From Siderastrea siderea (lineage: Eukaryota > Cnidaria > Anthozoa > Scleractinia > Rhizangiidae): a stretch of 64,000 bases of DNA. Location of the stretch: NCBI GenBank assembly GCA_964030785.1, contig OZ034978.1, forward strand, positions 14,870,453 to 14,934,452, read 5' to 3'. Positions 47,152-57,176 of the stretch are shown in pieces (the stretch's first letter is position 1; every line of letters starts with the position of its first letter). A model generated the notes under the pieces. The model was given only the letters and a program-made list of their open reading frames with translations. It made no database searches and had not been told where the DNA came from. The position numbers and the translations under genes are program-made.

Positions 47152-47709
47152 AATAATAATTCCCACGCCATGTGATGTCAACAGCTCATGTTGCGGACCT
47201 CAAAGGAAACTTGGGGGTACCCTTAAAGTTTCGTTGTCATAGCCTTAATGCTGTCGGATTTAGCGGGGGGGAGGGGGGTGGAAGCGCAGTTTATGGCCTC
47301 CCCTTCCCATTTAGCCCATGCTAAATAGCTTTAACAACTTGAATATTATTTTTCAAAGTTTTACAAGAGTGATCCAAAAAGGGGTCGCTTTAGGGGTAAA
47401 TTTTAACAGATTGGTAAAAATGTAAAAAAATCAAATATCTTGAAATACGCAGACTACTAGCTTTGTCAAGGGAGGGTCGACAAAAAATACTAACAAATGG
47501 GTCAGGTAGACGTACATCGGTAAACATGCAGATACAAGCATTTTTCTCCTTTGCCTCCCTCCGGAAGCATATTCACGTACCTGTAAATTTGGCCAACGGT
47601 TCAAAACCGATAAAAACTTTAAAACTAGACTAATGAAGTTCATAGTTTTCTGTCTGACAGAAAGATCCACAAATCTACTTTTGAAAATGATCAAATGAAC
47701 TCCCCTCCC

Positions 47710-47945
47710 AACGATGTGGCCCGGGTTCGAGTCCCGGACTCGGCGTCAGATGTGGGTTGAGTTTTGTTGCTGGTTCTCGTCCTTGCTCCGAGAGGTTTTT
47801 CTCCGGGTTCTCCGGTTTTCCCCTCTCCTCAAAAACCAACTTTTCCGAATTCCAATTCGATCTGGACATAGTGGACGAATAGCCATCCTGCTGTGGATGT
47901 GCCACTACTGATTCCCATTTATTTTTTATTATTTTAATTATATTA
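47710..47945 (+). mobile_element. 5'-truncated SINE with conserved core
   Basis: It begins with a tRNA-type B box (CCCGGGTTCGAGTCCCGG) and continues through GATGTGGGTTGAG, CTCCGAGAGGTTTTTCTCCG and CTCCGGTTTTCCCCTCTCC, a core I recognise as very widespread in cnidarian and other animal SINEs. It ends in an AT-rich TTTTTTATTATTTT tail. The A-box half is missing or degraded. Confidence 0.65.
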
Positions 47946-48713
47946 AATGTGTGAAACAACTCCAACTCAACGTACAATGCACTGCGTTTTTTTCTTCCAA
48001 GGCCTATATTTAGTAAAAAAGCCAAAAATGTGCCATTTTCGAGTTGGCCTAGAACATGCATTGATTGTAACTGTAGGAACACGCGAAATACAACACAACA
48101 CTCTCCACTTACCTTTAGGAAAACACGGAAACGATCTTCTGACATTTGACGACTTAATTTCCTCCATTTATGCAGGACTATTATTGAATAGCTGTTGAAT
48201 TTAAAATTTGTCCGTAAGCGGCGAATCCACTTGGTGTCCTTTTTAATTTATCCTCATTATTCGCCAGTCTCAAAAGAAAAAAAAGAAATGAAAAATAAAA
48301 ATAACAATGGGCCTTTTACCCAAGAAATGCCGGGTTTTTGGTTTAGCCCGTTCTGGTAAATTCTTTCCTCGACGTTTTGGGCTATCACTGAATACCTTCG
48401 CCGGGAAAGAAGCGGCGTTTTGGTCTTGTGGCTTAATTAAAATCATGTTTGGGAGGCATAAAACAGTCAAGAAGCAACGCAGAGACATCATTTAATAATG
48501 CTAAGGATTACACTTAAATGGCTGTTTATGTACAATTTTGATATTTTATCAAACTCGCGATAGAATCCTATACAAAACCTCACATTTTGAAACTGAGGAG
48601 TCCTTTTGTGAGCCTTGGTACTTTGTGAAGGTAACGGACGAGGAGAAGTCTTGGGTATTGACAGCCAATTTTTTTACAATCTTGGTAACACCCAATCCTG
48701 GCCCCTTTCCTTG

Positions 48714-50018
48714 TCAGACTGAACTTACCCAAATCAATCTTTTGTTTTCTTCATCAGTCGATTTTGCAGCAGAGGAAACCATATCGGTATAAGGCGTATA
48801 ATCCCTTCGCAAGACCTCAAAGTGAAAAATTCTAATAATGGCGCCAAAGTAACTCAATAAACCCACCCCAACTACGACTAATAACGAGTACAAGGTGATG
48901 GAGTGTTGTTCAAAATAGAAAGCCAAGATCATAAAAAGGTTTTCCACAACAAATAATAATATACATAAGCTTTGCATTCTTATCAAATGTTTGCGGGTAT
49001 TTTCGTCTTGCGCTTCTGTATCAAAGTACAAACACAGAGACAGATCATCTCTAAGCCAGTTGAGGAAAGAGAAGCACGGGGCTACAATGGCTGCTTCGGT
49101 AATTGTTAGTCTATCGTTTTGGTTCGTGGCCGCTTCGATTGTAGATGTATCGCTGCGGACAATGGCTGCTTTGGTTGTTAGTTTATCGCTTTGATACAAC
49201 CAAACTGTGTCAACTAGCGACACCGTGATGGAGTGAAATACTAGCACACAGATAATCCACCATTTGAAACTAACCATAAAGAAAGTGATGGCAAATAGGC
49301 GACTGCTCACAATAAATAGCTGAGTTACAAAGAGTAAAAATTGGTGTTCCCAGTCCAAAACACCGATTTCATCATCGTGTAGCATTCTATCAAGTGTCGC
49401 AAATGTCCAAGACAGATTCAGGATTGATAAAGGCAATGAAATCATCTGAATTATCTTGACCGGTTCCTCTTGAACACCGATGGCATGGAGCTGGATTATG
49501 ACCTGAGGGGCAGATTCAAGAAGTGTCTCGATAAGTGGAGCTAACTTGTTGTGAAGAAACACTGCATCAGTTTTGACAGTGGCCCAACGTGGCCGAGGCG
49601 GTGGTTCGGCTTTACTGTACTTCGTCTTCATGAGTTCCTCACGATATTTCCAGCAGTAACAAAAGGCTTGTAATTTCGCTAAGGAGGGAGAGAAGGGATT
49701 AAAACCACAAAACAAATCGTTTGCCTGAAGCTTTAAAATGTTGCGGTAATTGTTCAATGTAGCACCCATATCTCTCCGAACAGTGCTTTCAGTTGAAAAG
49801 CGGTGCACAAACGGATACATCAAACATGGCAAGATAACAAACGCGAGCCCCACGCCAAACCATGTCAAGTGATCTGCGTGGTAGAATTCAACCAGTGTGA
49901 GTATGTCAGTAAGTGGATCAGCAAAACCCAAACAGGCTCCCACCAAAAAGAAGAAAGTATCGCGGCACCAATGAATGCGATACAGTTGTTTCAGAGTGAG
50001 CTCGAACGAATCTGACAT
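48714..50018 (-). CDS. XK-related membrane protein, copy 1
   Basis: Single open exon of 434 residues starting MSDSFELTLKQLYRIHW. It has the XK/XKR family layout: an N-terminal hydrophobic segment with FADPLTDILTLVEFY (about 31-46), a second (LTWFGVGLAFVILPCLMYPF, 51-70), the family hallmark LLESAPQ (about 166-172), and further hydrophobic spans at about 190-208, 226-248, 253-274, 351-368 and 374-398. XK-family proteins are polytopic membrane proteins; some (XKR4, 8, 9) are caspase-activated phospholipid scramblases and XK partners VPS13A. Which activity applies here is unknown. Relative to its neighbour it has about 23-25 extra residues near 285-308. Just before the stop, GATTTGG is followed by GTAAGTT, a strong splice-donor match at 48729/48728, so the true C-terminus may lie in another exon. 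Confidence 0.85.
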   Translation of the reverse strand: MSDSFELTLKQLYRIHWCRDTFFFLVGACLGFADPLTDILTLVEFYHADHLTWFGVGLAFVILPCLMYPFVHRFSTESTVRRDMGATLNNYRNILKLQANDLFCGFNPFSPSLAKLQAFCYCWKYREELMKTKYSKAEPPPRPRWATVKTDAVFLHNKLAPLIETLLESAPQVIIQLHAIGVQEEPVKIIQMISLPLSILNLSWTFATLDRMLHDDEIGVLDWEHQFLLFVTQLFIVSSRLFAITFFMVSFKWWIICVLVFHSITVSLVDTVWLYQSDKLTTKAAIVRSDTSTIEAATNQNDRLTITEAAIVAPCFSFLNWLRDDLSLCLYFDTEAQDENTRKHLIRMQSLCILLFVVENLFMILAFYFEQHSITLYSLLVVVGVGLLSYFGAIIRIFHFEVLRRDYTPYTDMVSSAAKSTDEENKRLIWVSSV

Positions 50019-51804
50019 GTCGGCGTAACACAGGCCTCACAGGAACACTTCTTGGTTGGAGAGTATTGACTGACTGAGCCTGTTTGTATACACCAAACTG
50101 AAGTGGTTCTTTAAAATAACAAATCGAAAAGAATGAACTTGCATTTTTAAGATAACGGAATTAATGAAGCATTGAAGTCACAATGCGTAACTACAAGTGT
50201 TGCTTTTATTTTTTAGTTTCTTTTATTTATTTTCTTGAATGATAGCAGGCATCCAATGACAAGCCGACAGAATCAAGAGAACAGAAACAAAATACAGACT
50301 ATATGCGATGAGTTACTACTCGGAATTAACTCTTAAATCTAATGAAACATGGAGGGTTAAAGCGTGTAAATTTCGAACTGCTCCTATTAAAACCAACTGT
50401 GGCTTTGTTTTATATTTTGTCCATTAATACAAATAAAAGTCAAATGAGCAAGTATTAAAAACCATTTGTCGAGAATTAAACGGACCAAGAACCCTACAAA
50501 GCCAGATGGAATCGGCGGGTAGCTGAATCACATAAATAATAAGTGCCCTGCAGTATAACACGCAATGACCAATGTAGTTCTCGACGACGTTCTCGACCCA
50601 TTTTACTGAATGAAAGATCGAAGACACGCACCGACAGCATCCCCGGAATAAATTCTAGAGCTGGTGTGAAATAACAAGACAGGTAAACTGGGCTAAACTG
50701 CACAGTGCAGAAAACCCCTTCATCACCCCCCCCCCCCCCCCGCCCTCACTCAACACAAACAAAATGAATTTGGGTTTCATTCGTTCAGTAGCTCGAAAAA
50801 AATGGCATCTGAACATACTGTATAAAACAAGTTTGGTAAAAAGTTATTTCCAAATAATTGCTTGTGACGATAACAAATAAAATGTGTAGTGTACTAGTGT
50901 AGCTCGTGCGTGTCCCTTTTTTCCCTAAGGCGAGTCCGTTATCATCCAATAGTGAAGCCTGTTTTCTTTCGTATGAAAATTATGAAGCCGAGGGTAACCG
51001 ACCATGATCCCTTTCTTGCTTACGATATTAATTAGATTCTGGGAGCTGCACGATATCTTGTGAACTTGTTACAAAAAATAAGTTCTTAATTACAAAGATT
51101 GATACGATAAAATACAAAAATCGGTACATGCTTTTGGGGCCTAAATTTTAACATAACAAAACTAAGCCAGTCTACTACTATGTACTGAGACATACTGTAA
51201 ACAAGTTTGTTTAAACATCAATAGTTCCAGGACACTGCTCGTCATGATGAATATGAAACAGAAATATTTAATTTGTGTGTCCATATTTTTCCTAAGGCGA
51301 ATCCTTTGAAGATAAAAATCGTCTAGTAGTTAAGTCCTTCTGTTTTCAATTGTTTTGCCTTGTTTTTTTTTTTTGTTTTTGAACACAGCTTTTGAAGTCG
51401 ATGGAACTCGACCATGGTTCCTTTCTGCTACTAAGCTAAACAAGTTCACTCGCCAAATTTTATGGCTTATCACTTATCTTAACTTAGTTACTTAGTATAC
51501 ACTGAACCAAATCTTAGAAATGATAAGCGTGGAACAGCTCCTAAAGCAAAGTAATTTATGCTCTCCTTAATTAAAAAATATCTACTTTTAACTGACGAAA
51601 AAATAACGTATTAATCAACGTATTAACTGCATTCAAAATACATGCATAACCTGAGGTATATTTCCGATACAAAGATCAAAACAAGGTATCGGACAAATCT
51701 GGTCGTATTGATGGTTAAATCTTGATGGTCAAGGGTTCTCACATTAGAACTTGAATGATAAAAACGCGTTTTAATTATCAGTGCATTTCCTTTAGAAATT
51801 TAAA
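50019..51804. other. Intergenic DNA between the two XK-related genes
   Basis: The part next to copy 1 (50160-50200) contains ATGAAGCATTGAAGTCACAA and GCGTAACTACAAGT, the same leader or promoter sequence found upstream of copy 2. A 16-C run lies at about 50726-50741. The remainder should hold the 3' UTR of copy 2. No additional gene was seen. Confidence 0.5.
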
Positions 51805-53040
51805 TCAAACCGCTGTTGTGTTTTGTTCTTCAACAGGTGTCGTTGCAGATAAAGTTAATTCGTGATCTGGGAGCACTTCTAGGTACATGGGGCACGGTGT
51901 ATATTTTCTTCGCAAAAATTTAAAGTGAAAAATTCTGATCGTGGCGCCAATGCAACTTAATAAACCCATGCACACTAAAACTGGTAACGAATACCAGGCA
52001 ATGAATGTTTGGTCAAAATAGAAAACCAAGATCATTATAAGGTTTTCTACAGCAAATAAAATATTACATAAGTACTGTACTCTTATTAAATGTTTGCGGG
52101 TGTTTTCGTCGTGAGCTTCGGCATCAAAGTACAAGGATAATGACAGATCATCCCTAAGCCAATTGAGGATAGAGAAGCACGGGGCTACTATGGCTGCTTC
52201 GGCAGTAAGTTTACCACTCCGGTAAAACCAAACTGTGTCAGTTAACAATAGCGTAATTGAGTGAACTACTAGCACACAGATAATCCACCATTTGTAACTT
52301 GCCATAAAGAAAGCAATGGCAAAAAGGCGACTGGTCACAATAAATAATTGAGTTATAAAGAGTAAGAGTTTGTGTTTCAAGTTCAGAGCGCCGATTTCGT
52401 CATCGTGTAGCATGCCATCAGCAATTGTGAAGGTGGAAAACAAATTTAGGATTGATACAGGTAAAGAAATCATCTGAATGATTTTCACCGGTTCCTCTTG
52501 AACACCGATTGCATAGAGCTGGATTATGATCTGGGGAGCAGATTCAAGAAGTGCCTCAAAAAGTGGAGCTAACTTGTTGTGAAGAAACACTGCCTCAGTT
52601 TTGTTACTGGCCCAAGACGGCCGGGGCGGCGGTGCGGTTTTACTATACTCCCTTCGCCTGTTCCAAAGATCTTTAACGTTCTTGAAGCATAACAGAAACG
52701 CTTGAGATCTTGCTAAGGCGGGAGAAAAAGGATGAAACCCGCAAATCAAATCATTCGCCTTAAGCTTGAAGCCAGTCTTCAGTGTAGCACTCAGATCTCT
52801 CCGAGCAGCACTCTCGATTGAAAAGTGGCGGACGAATGGATACATCAAACACGGCAAGATAACAAACGCAAGCCCCACGCCAAACCATGTCAAGTGACCT
52901 GCACGGTAAAATTCTACTAGTAAGAGGATGTCAGTAATTGGGTCTGCAAAGCTCAAACAGGCTCCTGCCAAAAAGAATAAAGTATCGTACCAATAAATGC
53001 GATACAGTTCTCTCAGAGTGAGCTCGAACGATTCAGACAT
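51805..53040 (-). CDS. XK-related membrane protein, copy 2
   Basis: Single-exon frame of 411 residues from the ATG at 53040 (MSESFELTLRELYRIYW). This start is preferred over the upstream in-frame ATG at 53073 because copy 1 starts at the homologous position and both share the leader TTACGC(C/G)GACATG. It is co-linear with copy 1 throughout: FADPITDILLLVEFY, LTWFGVGLAFVILPCLMYPF, LLESAPQIIIQL, EEPVKIIQMISLP and NWLRDDLSL. It lacks the internal expansion of copy 1, and its C-terminus differs (PDHELTLSATTPVEEQ). It lies 1.8 kb from copy 1 in the same orientation, so it arose by tandem duplication. The family is polytopic; scramblase activity is inferred for some members only. Confidence 0.88.
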   Translation of the reverse strand: MSESFELTLRELYRIYWYDTLFFLAGACLSFADPITDILLLVEFYRAGHLTWFGVGLAFVILPCLMYPFVRHFSIESAARRDLSATLKTGFKLKANDLICGFHPFSPALARSQAFLLCFKNVKDLWNRRREYSKTAPPPRPSWASNKTEAVFLHNKLAPLFEALLESAPQIIIQLYAIGVQEEPVKIIQMISLPVSILNLFSTFTIADGMLHDDEIGALNLKHKLLLFITQLFIVTSRLFAIAFFMASYKWWIICVLVVHSITLLLTDTVWFYRSGKLTAEAAIVAPCFSILNWLRDDLSLSLYFDAEAHDENTRKHLIRVQYLCNILFAVENLIMILVFYFDQTFIAWYSLPVLVCMGLLSCIGATIRIFHFKFLRRKYTPCPMYLEVLPDHELTLSATTPVEEQNTTAV

Positions 53041-53181
53041 GTCCGCGTAACAGAGACCTCTCGATACATACATGTAGTTCTAGATTGATGAATATTGCAT
53101 TTGAATAAACTTTTGTAGACACCAAGTGGTTCTTCAAAAGGACAATCGCAAAATCAAGTTATACATTCTTTAGATGACGGA

Positions 53182-53370
53182 ATTGCTCATGCATTGAAGT
53201 CATAATGCGTAACTACAAGTTCCGTTATGTTGTATTCATTTGTTCCTGCTTTTTGGCTTTCTCTTCAATACTGATACATTGCTCATGCATTGAAGTCATT
53301 ATGCGTAACTACAAGTTCCGTTATGTTGTATTCATTTGTTCTTGTTCTTTGTCTTTCTCTTCAATACTGG
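53182..53370. repeat. 96-bp tandem duplication upstream of XK-related copy 2
   Basis: ATTGCTCATGCATTGAAGTCA and the following 75 bp (GCGTAACTACAAGTTCCG, TTTCTCTTCAATACTG) occur twice head to tail, at 53182-53277 and 53278-53370, with few changes. A single diverged version lies at 50160-50200 upstream of copy 1. It probably belongs to the 5' UTR or promoter. Confidence 0.85.
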
Positions 53371-53663
53371 TTACAAAATCCTTGAAGCAAATGTTGAAAA
53401 TGCAAACATTGCTAGTACACGCAAACGAAAAAGAGGAAGATATGAACTCCTCTCCGGTCTTTATTGCTTGTATTGTTAAATGGAGAGCCAAAGCATGGAG
53501 AGCTTGATAAATTGATGAACGTACGAACTCCTTCCTTCCAAAGAAGCGTTTTGCGCGGTATTTTGTTCATTAATCGACGTAAACAATGTTTAAAGGGCAC
53601 ACCTTTATCTACGCACTTCTGGGGAAAGTGAAACGGCACATTAAAAAAAACAACAACAAAAAA

Positions 53664-53694
<31 letters not shown>

Positions 53695-54529
53695 CAAAAG
53701 AATTAACTAGTTTAATAGCTGAACTTGTCTTTGGTGGTGCCAACTTCAACTACTCCACGCTTTTACGCAATTTGGGATTTTTCATTGAAAATCCCTGACG
53801 GGGAGTTCACTTGAACGTTACTTACATATTGTCCACAGTAAAACCTTCAGAACTCTTGTGTATAGTTAACCTTTTTAATGTTGTATTTGACTACAAAAAT
53901 ACACCCTTTTCAGCATAGCTTTTTCTTACGGATAAAGATACAGTATGTACCTCACGGGCGTCAATTTTACATAGCAGACGTTATTTAGAAATGTATCTAA
54001 AATATGCATAGTTACAAAATCATGTAAATAAATCATATACATTATTATCCCATTTTTTAAGATATTAAAATAGCAATACAATGACACGGTTATCGTGCAC
54101 AGAGGGTCTATGCAAAAATTTTTGGAAGATTTCACCCAAAAAAGTGGTGTCACGCTTAAGGTCGTTACTTTCAGTGCAGCGGAGTCGCCACAAAGATCAT
54201 AAATACCTGCGGACAATACTTCTGGAAATTACCAGTAAAATACTCTGCTTAATAAAGCAAAGCACGTCATAAGGTGACCATAAAATTTTTACTGTACTGA
54301 AAGGTCCGTCTTTGAAATTATTAAAACAAATTGTTTAATAATTCCTGTATTAATAATAAAAGTAAAATAATAAATAGGGTGACCTTAAAACTCATACTAA
54401 TGCACTGTCCGTCTGTGAAACTAACTACCTGTTCAAATATTCCCGTATTAATGAACCAAAACAATAAATATGGTCACCGATAAATTTATACTGCACTGCA
54501 GGGTTTGTCTGTGAAACGACAAGAACTAA

Positions 54530-57145
54530 CTACTTGTTCAACAATTCTCTTACAGCCTCCCTATGCCTGGCTAACTCTTCTTCTGGTAGCGTAGCCCGTC
54601 TCATGTGTTTACTGAACTGTTCTTCAGTAAATGAGTCAAAGGTTTCTCTTGCTAAAAGAGCAAAAAGAAATATGTTAAACAACAAAAATAGGGAGTTTTA
54701 TTTGGAGCACGAATATGAGTACGACTATGGCGTGGTGTATTTCAACACGCGGTCAAAGTACCTAGGGGGCCATATGCGATAACTCGGCCTTCCGTCGACG
54801 GACGATCTCTTCAGTGCACGAGAGAGAAACCTCTGGTAGCCATATAGCATACAAGGTTTGATGACAATGGCTAATCCTACAAATTTTGTCAGAAGTAATT
54901 GGGAAGGTTATGAAATTCCGATTCACACATTGTTGCCCTTTCCCCTCTCTCTTTCAATGTTGGAAATTTACAGGCCAAGCCCGTGTGAGTAATCATTTGA
55001 CACCCGTATTTAACATTGAGTTGAGGGGGAGGGGAGGGGAGGGAGGCCGAAAGAGAAGAGACTTCAGTAAGTTTCCAAACACTTCCACGGCGATTGTATA
55101 CTAGTGCGCGTTTGAGGACTCAACAGAAGAGAGTCGAGTTATACTGCGAAGGAGAGAAGGAGACAGAGAAGGAGACAGCCGATTGCCTCTGTGAGTGTAA
55201 ACACACCGTCTTGCAGAAGCTGCCTTCTCCGGGGAACTTGCACAAAAGACTGCCACTCCAAGATTAGCCACGAAGGCAACGCCAAGAAAAACACTTCTCC
55301 TGCGTGTGCTCACATTCTCTGTGAAGCTGAATTTTGTTGTTTCCTGTTGCAGTAACTGCAACAGTAACTGAGTTGCGCAGAGAACGGCAACGAAATGCAA
55401 CAAAATTTATAACATACGTGCAGAGCCATGCTTTCGCTTATTGAAATGACTATTTCATGATACTTTCGTTGGCATCACCCTGGTAAAGACACAATTCAGA
55501 TCCACAGAAGACGCTGCTCTGTGATCTAGCGGCGCCACGAAATCACAGGCTTTCGTGAGCCACGGACTCTAACCAGAAGTTGAATGTTCCCTTTATTAGC
55601 TTTCATTTGCTCCACACCAAATTTAAGACTTTAAAACTTAAGTATTTGGTGTCTGGTGGCTTGCCATTAAGGACGTGAATGTCGACGAAATGCGCCAAAT
55701 GGGACACCTTCATTTACCGGTTGCAGATGGTGGCTCACCAACGTCTGCGCCAAGTTCTCTAATGACAATATTGAGTGCGCGTGCTCGATACAAAAAAGCC
55801 ACAGCTACTGTCGTTCCTCGAGGTTCCTTATGTCGAAAACAACGGAAACAGCACAAAATCAAAATGAAAGGCTGCCTTTCATCGCAACACGTAAAGGAAA
55901 TGCTTACTTTCTACTGCCACAAAGCCGCCAAATTCACAGACTGCCATGGGCCGGTCATCAGAATCTGCATAAGAGCTTCTAACTTCAGAACCTAGTAGTA
56001 TTAAAACAGAACACTAAAATGTTGCCGGATTCTGACGGATTCTAAGAACTAGAACTTTACATTTCATTCCACCATGTTACAACAAAACAACGACAACATT
56101 TTACAACAACAACTATATTTATTTGTAACAAAACAATTTAGAAAAGGAAATTTGACAATGCTCTACAATGTGAAGACTTAAATGTAAAGCAGATCCTCGC
56201 AGTTACTAACGCAACTCATGCAGTTGCGAAAAGAAAGCCTGAAAAAATCAGGCTTGCCGGGATTCGAACCCTGACCTCTGCGATACCGGTGCAGCGCTCT
56301 AACCAATTGAGCTATCAAGCCAACTGGGAGCTGGTCATTAAATTGGTTCGTAATATACCCGGGAAAGATGAAGATGAAATTATGAATATATGAAATACGA
56401 ATATATGAATATATGAAATTCATATATTAATAATATATTAATATATATTAATAATATATATGTGAAGACTATTGAATACAGTACGAGCGGCTTGAAATAA
56501 ACATAAGCACCAAACTAGTCAGGCGACTACATCGTTAAAATTATAGAGCCAGCTAGAACTACCAAATTCGAAATAAACTTCAGAAGGGTGAGTTTTTTGA
56601 AGGGGAAAATTAAAATTACATTCCGGTGAAAAAACCCTGCGGAGTAAGGCAAACGAGTAACACTTCCTTACACATGTAACTAAAGTTTACATGAATATGC
56701 ATCGTGACGCTATGAAACGATACGATCATTTTTTTTATAACTACACTACGTTCAAGGTTCAAACCAGGACACTATAGCAAGGGATACTATCTTAGTGATC
56801 ACTGAATATACAAAACTACACGTAAAACGTTGAAAGGAACTTCATGTTTAATGAGTAACGGGAATTAATATTTCGAGCAGAGCCGGGCTTATATGCTCAA
56901 CCCACCCACTGAACAACCAATCGATCAGTCAGTCAGTGAGTCAGTCAGCCAGCCAGTCAGTCGGTCAGTCAGTCAGTCAGTCAGTCAGTCAGTCAGTGAG
57001 TCGGTCAGTCAGTCAATCAGTCAGTGAGTCAGTCAGTCAGTCAGGCAGCCAGTCAGTCAGTCAGTCAGTCAGTCAGTGGGTCAGTCAGTGAGTCAGTGGG
57101 TCAGTCAGTGAGTCAGTCAGTGAGTCAGTCAACCAGTCCGTCCGT

Positions 57146-57176
<31 letters not shown>

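Larger units (their letters stand above)
45290..47334. mobile_element. Old repeat related to the 23218-24641 element, split by younger insertions
   Basis: The outer parts (about 45290-45602 and 47152-47334) resemble the element at 23218-24641 in order and sequence, for example CCACCAAACTTTGTGACTC against CTACCAAACTTTGTTACTT, CCATATTTTGACAAG against CCACATTTTGACAGG, and AAAGTTTCGTTGTCATAGC against GAAGTTTCGTTGTCTTAGC. The right end again meets TTAA (47331-47334). The two halves become continuous when the 8-bp-duplication insert at 45603-47143 is removed. Confidence 0.5.

Noticed and set aside
47675..48145. A 156-residue minus-strand frame ending in PGLEPGPHRWEG
   Set aside because: The C-terminal part is the antisense of the SINE core and B box at 47710-47945. 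The rest has no recognisable domain or start context.
56251..56321. Intact tRNA gene
   Set aside because: The anticodon loop lacks U33, the acceptor stem has a mismatch, and the sequence continues into a SINE body. It is a SINE head.
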